A stretch of 64,000 nucleotides of DNA, from contig NZ_JALPVL010000003.1 in NCBI RefSeq assembly GCF_023544465.1, positions 124,001 through 188,000 on the forward strand. The letters are read 5' to 3'. Below are positions 28,839 to 36,473 of the stretch, one piece after another (position 1 is the first letter of the stretch; each line of letters begins with the position of its first letter). The translations under genes were made by a program, and so were the position numbers. Source of the DNA: Paractinoplanes maris (GTDB lineage: Bacteria > Actinomycetota > Actinomycetes > Mycobacteriales > Micromonosporaceae). The notes beneath the pieces were generated by a model. It ran no database searches and was not told the origin of the DNA. It worked only from the letters and a program-made list of their open reading frames with translations.

Positions 28839-29759
28839 TCAGCGTACGGCGGGATCGACGACCAGCGTGCCGGCCGTCGTGTCGATGCGGGCGGGGACGC
28901 CGAGGCCTACGGAGACCTGTTCGGCGCCGTGGCCGATGGGGAGGCCGCCGAGCACCGGCACGCCCAGCGCGGCCAACTGCTCGCGCAGGACGTCGGCGAT
29001 CGGGGGGTAGTCCGGGTTGGTGCCGACGCAGTTCGTGAACTGGCCCAGGGCGATTCCCCGCACGCCGGCGAGCCAACCCGCGCGCCGCAGGTGCACGAGC
29101 ATGCGGTCGACGCGATAGGGCTCCTCCTCGACATCCTCGAGCAACAGGATCGCGCCGGTCAGATCCGGGGCGTGCGGCGTGCCGATCGTGCTCGCGAGCA
29201 TGGCCAGGTTGCCGCCGAGCAGGGTTCCCGAGGCCACCCCTTCGACCCGTACGGCGTACGTGGGCTCGGCCGTCACCGCGGTGACCGTCACGGGATCGCT
29301 CAGGGTGACCGCCCGCCGGGCCGCCCGCACGGTCAGCGACTCGGGGCCACGCTCGAACTGGCCCGCGGTCGGACCGTGCACGGTCACCAGGCCGGCCTCT
29401 CGCCACAGCGCCGCGTGCAGGGCCGTGACGTCCGAGAAGCCCATGACCACCTTGGGGTCGGCGCGAACGGCGGCGAAGTCGACGCGATCGACGATCCGCT
29501 GCATGCCGTAGCCACCACGCATGCAGAACACGCCGCGTACGGCAGGGTCGCGGAACGCGTCGTCGAGATCGGCCAGCCGCTCGTCGTCGGTGCCGGCGAA
29601 GAACGCGTGCCGCCCGCCCGCATGGTCACCGAGCCGCACGCGCAGACCCCACCCCTCCAGCGCGGACACGGTGGCGGCGACCCGGCCCGGCTCGCTCGCC
29701 CCCGACGGCGAGACGAGCGCCACCAGGTCGCCCTCCACCAGACGACGGGCTCTGATCAT
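28839..29759 (-). CDS. LD-carboxypeptidase, peptidase family S66
   Basis: A 306-residue serine peptidase of family S66 (LdcA / microcin C resistance MccF type). The nucleophile serine lies in GFSDVTAL (near residue 100), the glutamate in LLLEDVEEEPYRVDR and the histidine in LPIGHGAEQ. Such enzymes remove the terminal D-residue from peptidoglycan tetrapeptides during recycling, or cleave antibiotic peptide conjugates. I chose ATG 29759; the frame is open 14 codons further. It is not in an obvious operon. Confidence 0.92.
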   Translation of the reverse strand: MIRARRLVEGDLVALVSPSGASEPGRVAATVSALEGWGLRVRLGDHAGGRHAFFAGTDDERLADLDDAFRDPAVRGVFCMRGGYGMQRIVDRVDFAAVRADPKVVMGFSDVTALHAALWREAGLVTVHGPTAGQFERGPESLTVRAARRAVTLSDPVTVTAVTAEPTYAVRVEGVASGTLLGGNLAMLASTIGTPHAPDLTGAILLLEDVEEEPYRVDRMLVHLRRAGWLAGVRGIALGQFTNCVGTNPDYPPIADVLREQLAALGVPVLGGLPIGHGAEQVSVGLGVPARIDTTAGTLVVDPAVR

Positions 29760-29846
29760 GAGCCGCAGCCTACTCACCGCGACAGGATGCCGGTGACCCA
29801 CGAGTAGCCGTTGACATTCATCTATGCATACTGGACGGTCGGGTGC

Positions 29847-31199
29847 ATGGGGACCCCGATTCGTGCGCTGCTAGCGATCACGCTCACCACCGCGGCCGCC
29901 GCCGCCACGCTAACCGCCCCCGCCGCCGCTGCCGACACGAACTCGCCGCCCACAGCACCCGGCCACGCGGCACCCGGCTTCGCAGCTCCCAGTCCCGCGG
30001 CACCAGGCCCCGCGGCACCAGGCCCCGCGGTGCCCGGTCTCGCGGCGCCCGGTCTCGCGACACACGGCCTCGCGGCACCCGGCATCGCAACACCCGGCAT
30101 CGCAGCACCCGGCATCGCGGCGCCCGGCATCGCGGCGCCCGGCCTGGCTAACCCCGCGCATCCGGCGACCACCTCGCCGCCCGGAACGACTCCGGCCACG
30201 CCGCCGACCACGACTCCGGCCCCGCCGACGACCTCGACCCCCGCTCCGCCCGGGCCGACCGGTCAACCGCCGAGCGCGCCGACCAACTTCCGCGTCACCG
30301 CCGTCACGCCGGCGTCGATCACCCTCTCCTGGACGGCGGCCAGCCCGGGATCGAACCCGATCGACAGCTATAGGATCAACTACACGCAGGCGTTCAACGA
30401 CATCTACTGGTCGCAGCCGGTCGGCAACGTCACCACGGTCACCCTCAACTCGAACATCCGGCCGACCACCCAGTACTCGTTCTCCGTGTCGGCGCGGGAC
30501 ACCGCCGGCCGCCTCTCGCTCTCGCCGCCGCCACTCGTCGTCGTCACCCCGGCCGGAACGACCGGCGACACCACTCCGCCCGCCACGCCGGGCAACCTGC
30601 GGGTCACCGCCGTCACGCCGACCGGCGCCGCGCTGGCCTGGGAGCCGGCCACCGACAACACCGCGGTGGCCGGCTACAACGTCTACTTCTTCGACGGCTG
30701 GTACACCTCGACGCTGGTCGGCACGACGACCGGCACCGAGATCGTCGCGCCGTTCGGCACCAGCGGGCTCGGGTTGCGCTACTTCTACGTGCGCGCCAAA
30801 GACGCGGCCGGGAACCTCTCGATCGCCACGAACCTGGTTTCGGTGCCCAACACCACTACGCCCACCCTACCGCCGGCACGCACCTGCGAGGTCGCCTATC
30901 GGACCACCGCCGAGTGGACCGGCGGGTTCGTGGCCGAGGTGACGATCACGAACACCGGGGCGACCGCCGTCGACGGCTGGACGCTCACCTTCTCGACCGG
31001 CGGCGACCAGCGCGTCACCTCGGCCTGGAACGCCACGTTCGCGCAGACCGGCAGTGACGTCACTCTGAGCGCCGCCCGTTGGAACGCCCGGATCGCGCCC
31101 GGCAGCAGCGTCACGGCCGGCCTCATCGGCCGCTGGACCACCAGCAATGCCGCACCGGCAACGTTCACGGTGAACGGCAGCCCCTGCGACCGCTCGTGA
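29847..31199 (+). CDS. Secreted protein with Pro/Ala repeats, two fibronectin III domains and a CBM2
   Basis: A 450-residue secreted protein. After a signal peptide (hydrophobic core to about residue 30, AAA cleavage region) comes a low-complexity zone of Ala-Pro-Gly-x-Ala pentapeptides (res ~37-100) and a Thr/Pro linker. Two fibronectin type III domains follow ([19 protein letters not shown] near 150; [19 protein letters not shown] near 250). The C terminus is a family 2 carbohydrate-binding module: paired cysteines, [20 protein letters not shown] and a [17 protein letters not shown] stretch. There is no catalytic domain, so it may act as a cellulose- or chitin-binding accessory or adhesin; that is inference. 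Confidence 0.9.
   Translation: MGTPIRALLAITLTTAAAAATLTAPAAAADTNSPPTAPGHAAPGFAAPSPAAPGPAAPGPAVPGLAAPGLATHGLAAPGIATPGIAAPGIAAPGIAAPGLANPAHPATTSPPGTTPATPPTTTPAPPTTSTPAPPGPTGQPPSAPTNFRVTAVTPASITLSWTAASPGSNPIDSYRINYTQAFNDIYWSQPVGNVTTVTLNSNIRPTTQYSFSVSARDTAGRLSLSPPPLVVVTPAGTTGDTTPPATPGNLRVTAVTPTGAALAWEPATDNTAVAGYNVYFFDGWYTSTLVGTTTGTEIVAPFGTSGLGLRYFYVRAKDAAGNLSIATNLVSVPNTTTPTLPPARTCEVAYRTTAEWTGGFVAEVTITNTGATAVDGWTLTFSTGGDQRVTSAWNATFAQTGSDVTLSAARWNARIAPGSSVTAGLIGRWTTSNAAPATFTVNGSPCDRS
29950..30155. repeat. 15-bp-phase repeats encoding Ala-Pro-Gly-x-Ala pentapeptides
   Basis: About thirteen imperfect 15-base units (for example GCACCCGGCATCGCA) encode collagen-like PGxAA pentapeptides between the signal peptide and the Thr/Pro linker of the FN3-CBM2 protein. 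Confidence 0.85.
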
Positions 31200-31340
31200 C
31201 GTTTCAAACTGATAGGGCGCCGTGGACCTACGCCTTCGTCAAACCCCGGAGACAGGTTGTCCACAGCCGTGTCCTTCTCGGTACGCATTTCCTACCCATG
31301 GCGCCGCGCCATCGTTGTCGGGTTGGGCAACGGGCATGAG

Positions 31341-31510
31341 CCCCGTCGGTCCACCAGCTGCCGGGCGTGCTCACAGCGCCCGGTCCGCCGGCAGGACCAG
31401 CTTGGCGAGGTTTTCGCGTTCGCCCGGGCGAGTGGCGTCGGTCGGCCAGTTGACAGGCGTGCTCACAGCGCCTGGTCGGCCTGCAGAACCAGCTTGCGCA
31501 ACAGGTCGGC
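31341..31510. repeat. 92-bp offset duplication of the MarR gene's 3' end
   Basis: The stop region of the MarR-type gene (GTGCTCACAGCGCCTGGTC at 31459) recurs at 31367 (GTGCTCACAGCGCCCGGTC), 92 bases away, with matching flanks on both sides. The copy would encode a near-identical C-terminal tail (KLVLPADRAL versus KLVLQADQAL). The rest of the 31200-31462 gap shows no gene. Confidence 0.85.
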
Positions 31511-31981
31511 CAGGATTGCGCATTCGTCGGGAGTCAGTGTGGCCAGCAAGGCGGCCTCCCCGCGGTTCTCGGTGGTCGCGTGCCGTTCGAAAGCCGCGTC
31601 GCCGGCCTCGGTGAGCCGGACCCGGACGCGGCGGCGGTCGGTGCCCGGCTCGGTGCCGCGTTCGATCAGGCGGGCCTCCTCCAGCGGGCCGAGCCGGGCC
31701 GACAACGCGCCGCGCGTCAAGCCGAGCCGGTCGGCCAGCTCGGACGGGCTCGCCGTGTAGGGCGGACCGCCGCGCCTCAGTGCCAGCAGGATCTTGAACT
31801 GGCCGTGCTCCAACCCGCCGTCTGTCAGCGCCGCCCGGCGGGCCTGTGTGAGATGCCGTCCGAGAACGGCCAGCCGGACGATGATCGCCTCCTGGACCGG
31901 ATCCATCCACGGCAGTTCATCTCCCCAGACGTCCACATGCTCATCCGCGGTGTCCCGGACGCTTTTGTCATTGGCCCGCAT
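31463..31981 (-). CDS. MarR-family transcriptional regulator
   Basis: A 172-residue winged-helix repressor. The DNA-binding part is visible as PSELADRLGLTRGALSARLGPLEEARLIER followed by the wing TDRRRVRVRLTEAG. I chose the ATG at 31981 (AAGG upstream) since the open frame before it reads through non-conserved sequence. Family members usually repress an adjacent operon and respond to a small phenolic ligand; no clear partner lies next to it, as the divergent gap is long and the downstream neighbour is convergent. Confidence 0.88.
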   Translation of the reverse strand: MRANDKSVRDTADEHVDVWGDELPWMDPVQEAIIVRLAVLGRHLTQARRAALTDGGLEHGQFKILLALRRGGPPYTASPSELADRLGLTRGALSARLGPLEEARLIERGTEPGTDRRRVRVRLTEAGDAAFERHATTENRGEAALLATLTPDECAILADLLRKLVLQADQAL

Positions 31982-32358
31982 ATCCGCACCTTCTTTCCTG
32001 CGCCTCAAAACCACAGGACGCCCACCGTCAGCTGATCGATCACGAAAGGGACCCGTCCCCTCCAGTCCCGGCAACGCGAGTCGAAACCGTCATCGCTCCC
32101 GTCACCGCAAGGCAGCCTGCTCTTGGATCCGGGCCGCGCCGAACCGAGTAGGTCCCGGAACAATTTCCGCCCACTGCGGTACCTCGCAGCCCGGACGGGA
32201 CTTGTGCGGGCGGCTGGCTACGAGCCTCCCGGTGTGAACACGAACTGGCCATCCGGTGCCGCCCCACTCCAGAACGCGCGTGTCCACAGCATCGAGAAAC
32301 GCACGGTACCGAACTAGTTTTCTTGTGGATAGTTTTTCGTATAACTACCGTCGCGGCC
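31982..32358. other. Intergenic region with no recognised gene
   Basis: 377 bases between the divergent MarR-like and TPR-like genes. Short open frames exist but none has a ribosome site or recognisable product. The last 45 bases are unusually AT-rich and hold a probable promoter. Confidence 0.6.
32317..32345 (+). promoter_or_regulatory. Probable promoter of the TPR-like gene
   Basis: An AT-rich stretch contains a good -10 hexamer TATAAC at 32340-32345 and a weak -35 region around 32317. Transcription would start near 32352, only about seven bases before the ATG at 32359, so the mRNA would be leaderless or nearly so. Confidence 0.45.
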
Positions 32359-33240
32359 ATGACCCTCATCGACGAAATCCCCGGCGCCGCAATCGATCTC
32401 GCCCGCGCCGGACACTGGGACCGGGCGTTGCGCCTCATCGAAGCCGCCGGCCCGACCGACCCTCGGCTTGTCCTGGCGGCCGCCGAGGTCGCCTTGGAAC
32501 GAGACCTGCGCACCGGTTCCGCGGGGGCCGGCGAGAGACTCTCCACCGCTGAGAGCATCATCGGGTCCACGTGGGACGGCGCCTTCCTGCGCCTGCGTAT
32601 GGACTACTTCGCTCAGCTCTTCCCCAGCGGCAGCGCCAGCGACAGCGACAGCGACAGCGCCAGCGACAGCGACAGCGCCAGCGACAGCGACAGCGCCAGC
32701 GGCAGCGGCAGCGGCAGCGGCAGCGGCAGCGGTGACTTCACCTTCGGGCCAGAGGGCAAGGATCCGGCCGTCCTGGCCGACCTTCGCAAGCGGGCCGACG
32801 CTCTGGCCGACGAGGCGCCCGACCCGGTCCGGGCGGGCTGGGCGCACATGTATCACGGCCTGATTCTCGACAACTTGTTCGCCGACCGCGCCGCCGCGCC
32901 CGAGCACTATGCGATCGCGCTGCGAGCCGCCGAGGAGGCCGGCGACGACCCGCTCACCTGGGAGGCGCTACGGCATCTCGGCGACCACCACCGCGACGAC
33001 GGCGACCTCCACTCGGCCCGCCGAAGCTGGGAGAGAGCCACCACTCTCGCCGCCGCCAGTGGAGCGATCGCGGCCACGCTCGCCCAGCAGATGCTGCTCG
33101 CCGTGCTGGCCCGCGACACCGGCGACGACGACGCCGCCGACACCTTGGCTCGCGAGATCTCCCGCTGGTCGGCCGCGATCGGCGCGGTCCGCCTGCACCG
33201 CCAGGCAGAAGCCTTCCTCACCGGCAAGACGGTGGCGTAG
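32359..33240 (+). CDS. TPR-like helical-repeat protein of unknown function with Ser-Asp/Ser-Gly insert
   Basis: A 293-residue, probably cytosolic, mostly helical protein. The C-terminal half (about res 140-290) looks like tetratricopeptide repeats: AGWAHMYHGLILDNLFAD, ALRAAEEAGDDPLTWEALRH, ARRSWERATTLAAASG. A low-complexity run of Ser-Asp then Ser-Gly repeats (res ~90-125) interrupts it. I do not recognise a specific family; similar actinobacterial proteins are annotated as tetratricopeptide-containing. No Shine-Dalgarno sequence precedes the ATG, consistent with a leaderless message. Its stop-codon region is repeated downstream. Confidence 0.75.
   Translation: MTLIDEIPGAAIDLARAGHWDRALRLIEAAGPTDPRLVLAAAEVALERDLRTGSAGAGERLSTAESIIGSTWDGAFLRLRMDYFAQLFPSGSASDSDSDSASDSDSASDSDSASGSGSGSGSGSGDFTFGPEGKDPAVLADLRKRADALADEAPDPVRAGWAHMYHGLILDNLFADRAAAPEHYAIALRAAEEAGDDPLTWEALRHLGDHHRDDGDLHSARRSWERATTLAAASGAIAATLAQQMLLAVLARDTGDDDAADTLAREISRWSAAIGAVRLHRQAEAFLTGKTVA
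32626..32733. repeat. 6-bp-phase microsatellite encoding Ser-Asp/Ser-Gly
   Basis: About 18 units of AGCGAC, AGCGCC or AGCGGC in a row. They encode the Ser-Asp and Ser-Gly run in the TPR-like protein. Copy-number change preserves frame. Confidence 0.9.
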
Positions 33241-33390
33241 ACAACGCCCGCAGGACCCCGCCCGGCACACGCCCCCAAAACGACGGCGCAGACAACGCCC
33301 GCAAGACCCGGCCCGACACGCGACCGCAGAACAACGGCGCAGACAACGCCCGCGAGATGGCGCAGACAACGCCCGCAAGAACGAGCCGCA
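33226..33390. repeat. 51-bp tandem repeat starting at the TPR-like gene's stop codon
   Basis: The gene's end GGCGTAGACAACGCCCGCAG (33234) is followed by related copies GGCGCAGACAACGCCCGCAA at 33285 and 33336 (51 bases apart) and a closer partial copy at 33359. The 33241-33559 gap holds these and a second small repeat; I see no gene in it. Confidence 0.88.
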
Positions 33391-33414
33391 CACGCGCCGG
33401 CACGACTGCGGCCC

Positions 33415-33475
33415 CGGCAGCGGCGAGAAGAAGACCAACCGAGCGGCGGCGAGAAGAAGACCAACCGGGCGGCGG
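33415..33475. repeat. 26-bp direct repeat, two copies
   Basis: CGGCGAGAAGAAGACCAACC occurs twice in immediate succession with matching flanks. It lies between the TPR-like gene and the convergent TetR-type gene. Confidence 0.8.
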
Positions 33476-33559
33476 CAGCGATGTGACTGCGGAACGCACC
33501 GGGAAGCCCCAGCGCGACCACAACACCGGGCCCGCGAGGCAACGCCCCTGAACGGCCAC

Positions 33560-34108
33560 CTACCCGCCGAGCATGCCCAGGAAATCGTCGAAGGCCTGAT
33601 CAGCTCGAGCCGCGTCCCCCGTCGACTCGAGGTCCATCAGCAGCCCGCGGACCACCGCCAGCACCAGCGTGCCGAGCTCAGGCCGCCCGAGGCTGCGCAT
33701 GCCGTCCTCCAGCGGCTGCAACCAGTCGGTGGTCGACTCCCGCCGGAAACCCGGCCACAACTGCTGTTCGGCATCCTCGCGAAGCTTGCCGAAAACGGTG
33801 AGATAGGGCCGCCCGGCCGGCCCGGTCATCGCCTGCCAGGCTCGGCGCAGGGTGGCTGGGTAGGGCTCGCCCGGCCGTACGGCGAGCAGGTCGCCGAAGA
33901 AGTCGCGCTGCCGCTGCCGCGCCCGGCCCAGGGTTTCGCGCAGCAGCACGTCCCGGGTCCCGAAGTGGTAGATCAGCATGCGGGTCGACGTGCCGGCCGC
34001 CACCGCGAACGGTTCGAGGCGGTCGGGTAGCCCGTGGGCGAGCGCGTGGTCGACACACGCTTCCAGGATCCGGTCGCGGATCGCCGGTTGCTTGTGCCGT
34101 CCCACCAC
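33560..34108 (-). CDS. TetR-family transcriptional regulator
   Basis: A 182-residue TetR-type repressor. The N-terminal helix-turn-helix is IRDRILEACVDHALAHG...VAAGTSTRMLIYHFGTRDVLLRE, with the family's YHF/K-x-K-like tail of the recognition helix. The C-terminal ligand domain is not diagnostic. It is divergent from the alpha/beta hydrolase gene, and a palindrome in the 54-base gap is a likely operator, so it probably controls that gene and itself. Confidence 0.88.
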   Translation of the reverse strand: MVGRHKQPAIRDRILEACVDHALAHGLPDRLEPFAVAAGTSTRMLIYHFGTRDVLLRETLGRARQRQRDFFGDLLAVRPGEPYPATLRRAWQAMTGPAGRPYLTVFGKLREDAEQQLWPGFRRESTTDWLQPLEDGMRSLGRPELGTLVLAVVRGLLMDLESTGDAARADQAFDDFLGMLGG

Positions 34109-34119
34109 CGCACTTTTTC

Positions 34120-34137
34120 ACGTAACGCGGACTACGT
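34120..34137. promoter_or_regulatory. Candidate TetR operator palindrome
   Basis: ACGTA-N8-TACGT, a perfect 5-bp-arm inverted repeat in the divergent gap between the TetR-type and hydrolase genes. Confidence 0.5.
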
Positions 34138-34162
34138 CTACCGTGGGGAGCAGGAGGTAGAC

Positions 34163-34861
34163 ATGCGTGTTGTGTTTGTCCATGGAGCGTGCGTGCGGGA
34201 CGGATCCTGGTGGTGGCATCCCGCCGCGGCGGCTCTGGAGGACCGTGGCATCAAGAGTGCCGCGCCCGCCCTGCCGAGCTGTGGAGAGGGCGACCGGGCG
34301 GCCGGGCCGGACGGTCCGGGGCTGGCCGAGGACATCGCGTCGGTGCGGGCCGCGCTGACCGACAGCGACCAGCCGACCGTGCTCGTCGGGCACAGCTATG
34401 GCGGCATCGTCGCCTCAGCAGCCGCGGTGGGTGTCGGATCCGTGCGGCACATGGTCTTCGTGTCGAGCTATCTGCCCGAGCCGGGCGAGTCGCTGTCGAC
34501 CTTCGGCGCCGACACGCCGCCCCCGTTCCTCGACTTCGACCCCGACGGCGGCACGTTCGGCGCCCGGCCGGAGCTGGCGGTCGAGACGTTCGCCCAGGAC
34601 TGCTCGCCCGAGATCGGCCGCGAAGCGGTGAATCGGCTGGTCCGGCAGACGCTGGCGGTCACCCAGCAGCCCGTACGGGAAGTGGCCTGGCCCGGTCTTC
34701 CCACAACCTACGTGGTCTGCACCGAGGACCGGGGCACCCCGGCCGCGGCGCAGCGTGAGTTCGCCCGCCGCGCCGACCAGGTCGTCGAGGTGAACGCCGG
34801 CCACCACCCGTTCCTGTCCCAGCCGCAAGCAGTCGCCGACATCATCGCGGGCCTGTCATGA
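34163..34861 (+). CDS. Alpha/beta-fold hydrolase (esterase-like)
   Basis: A 232-residue alpha/beta hydrolase. The oxyanion/first-strand segment VVFVHGACVRDGSWWWHP, the nucleophile elbow GHSYGG (Ser near residue 80) and a late catalytic His in VNAGHHPFLSQP are visible. The compact form without a large lid resembles the plant methylesterase/salicylate-binding-protein group. GGAGG lies five bases upstream of the ATG. Substrate unknown; divergent TetR-type neighbour suggests induction by a small molecule. Confidence 0.9.
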   Translation: MRVVFVHGACVRDGSWWWHPAAAALEDRGIKSAAPALPSCGEGDRAAGPDGPGLAEDIASVRAALTDSDQPTVLVGHSYGGIVASAAAVGVGSVRHMVFVSSYLPEPGESLSTFGADTPPPFLDFDPDGGTFGARPELAVETFAQDCSPEIGREAVNRLVRQTLAVTQQPVREVAWPGLPTTYVVCTEDRGTPAAAQREFARRADQVVEVNAGHHPFLSQPQAVADIIAGLS

Positions 34862-34964
34862 GCGGGTGCTAGCCCCACCACGGCACGGGGTCCAGCACTC
34901 CTGACCGAGCAGGCCCGGGCGAGCAGGCTGTTCTCGACGACCTCGCGAGGACAGGGAGATGCTC

Positions 34965-36473
34965 ATGCACCGGCGGACGCTTCTCACCGGTATGGCCCTG
35001 AGCGCCGGCGCGGCCCTGAAACTGCCTCGGCCGACCGGCGGCCTCACCGCGGTGCGCGGCGTGACCGTGATCGACGCGTCCGGTGGCGCGCGGCGCGATC
35101 ACACCGTGCTCATCCGGGGCGACCGGATCCTCGACGCCGGCCCGGTCCGGCGGGTGCCGGTGCCCGACGGCGCCCTGGTCGTCGACGGCACCGGCCGCTA
35201 TCTCATTCCCGGCCTGGCCGACATGCACACCCATGCCGTCGGCATCGACGACACCGACCCCGAGCTGTACGTGGTCAACGGCGTCACCACGACGCGGCAG
35301 ATGTCGGGCGGACCCCTGGCCCGCGACTGGCAGCACCAGGTCGCCTCGGGCGCCCGGCTCGGCCCGCGGTGGTCGATCGGCAGCCGGATCGTCGACGGCT
35401 CGCCCTCGCTGTGGGACGGGCTCGACGGCGACGGGTCGGTGCACGTGGCGGTCGCGACGCCGGACCAGGCCCGGGCGGCCGTACGCCGGGAGCAGGCCGA
35501 GGGCGCGGCCTTCATCAAGACGTACACGCGACTGACCCGCGAGTCGTTCCTCGCCGTGGCCGCCGAATCCGACCGGCTCGGGCTGCCGTTCCTCGGCCAC
35601 GTCCCCGACTTCGTCCCGCTCACCGAGGCGAGCGACAGCGGTCTGCGCAGCGTCGAGCATCTCTTCGAGATCTGGTACGACACCTCGGCCGACGAGGACC
35701 GGCTGCGCGCCGCCGTCGCCGCTGTCCCGATCGGCCCCGGTGAGTACAACGGCTGGTTCAACCGGATGCACCCGCTGGAGTTCGCCGCGGCCCGCAGCCA
35801 TGACCGGCGCAAGGCGGACCGGGTGTTCCGCCGTCTGGCCCGCAACGGCACCTTCGTCACCCCGACGCTCGTGCTGCACGAGACCAACGACATGCCGGAG
35901 CGGATCGACCGGCACGACCCGCGCTACCGCTACTTCAGCGCCGACCTGATCGGCTACTGGGACTGGGCGCTGGACAACCTGTACCGGCCCGGCCGCACCC
36001 CGGCCCAGATCGGCCGGTCACAGGAGCTGTTCCGGCGCCGGCTCGCCCTCACCGCCGACCTGGCCGCGGCCGGCGTGCCGCTGATGGCCGGCACCGATCT
36101 GGGCACCACCTACCTCATGCCGGGCTTCAGCCTCCACGACGAGCTGGCGATGCTTGTCCGCGCGGGCCTCGAACCGCTGCAGGCGATCGCCGCCGCGACG
36201 CTGAACCCGGCGCGCTACCTCGGCCGCGGCGACGCCGGGGTGATCGCCCGCGGCGCGCTCGCCGACCTGGTGCTCCTGGACGCGAACCCGTTGCGCGACA
36301 TCCGCAACACCACCCGTATCAACAGCGTCTTCGTCCGCGGCCGGCTCATCGATCCGGCCCGGCGCCGCGCGATGCTGGCGGACATCGAGTCGGCGGCCGA
36401 GCAGCCGAAGCCCGCGGGCACGGCCCCGATCGCCTATCGCGGCTGCGCCTGTCACGGCCCGCGGTCAGTGTGA
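34965..36473 (+). CDS. Exported amidohydrolase-family protein (imidazolonepropionase/prolidase-like)
   Basis: A 502-residue metal-dependent amidohydrolase. The N terminus HRRTLLTGMALSAGAAL looks like a twin-arginine export signal. Metal-site motifs: PGLADMHTHAVG (HxH), a candidate carboxylated Lys in GAAFIKTYTR, His in LGHVPDF and VEHLFEIW, and Asp in MAGTDLGT. The C-terminal GALADLVLLDANPLRDI returns to the beta-sandwich as in related imidazolonepropionase-like enzymes. I prefer ATG 34965 because GGGAG is correctly spaced for it; ATG 34959 overlaps the ribosome site. The 3' end overlaps the convergent GGDEF gene by nine bases. Confidence 0.9.
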   Translation: MHRRTLLTGMALSAGAALKLPRPTGGLTAVRGVTVIDASGGARRDHTVLIRGDRILDAGPVRRVPVPDGALVVDGTGRYLIPGLADMHTHAVGIDDTDPELYVVNGVTTTRQMSGGPLARDWQHQVASGARLGPRWSIGSRIVDGSPSLWDGLDGDGSVHVAVATPDQARAAVRREQAEGAAFIKTYTRLTRESFLAVAAESDRLGLPFLGHVPDFVPLTEASDSGLRSVEHLFEIWYDTSADEDRLRAAVAAVPIGPGEYNGWFNRMHPLEFAAARSHDRRKADRVFRRLARNGTFVTPTLVLHETNDMPERIDRHDPRYRYFSADLIGYWDWALDNLYRPGRTPAQIGRSQELFRRRLALTADLAAAGVPLMAGTDLGTTYLMPGFSLHDELAMLVRAGLEPLQAIAAATLNPARYLGRGDAGVIARGALADLVLLDANPLRDIRNTTRINSVFVRGRLIDPARRRAMLADIESAAEQPKPAGTAPIAYRGCACHGPRSV

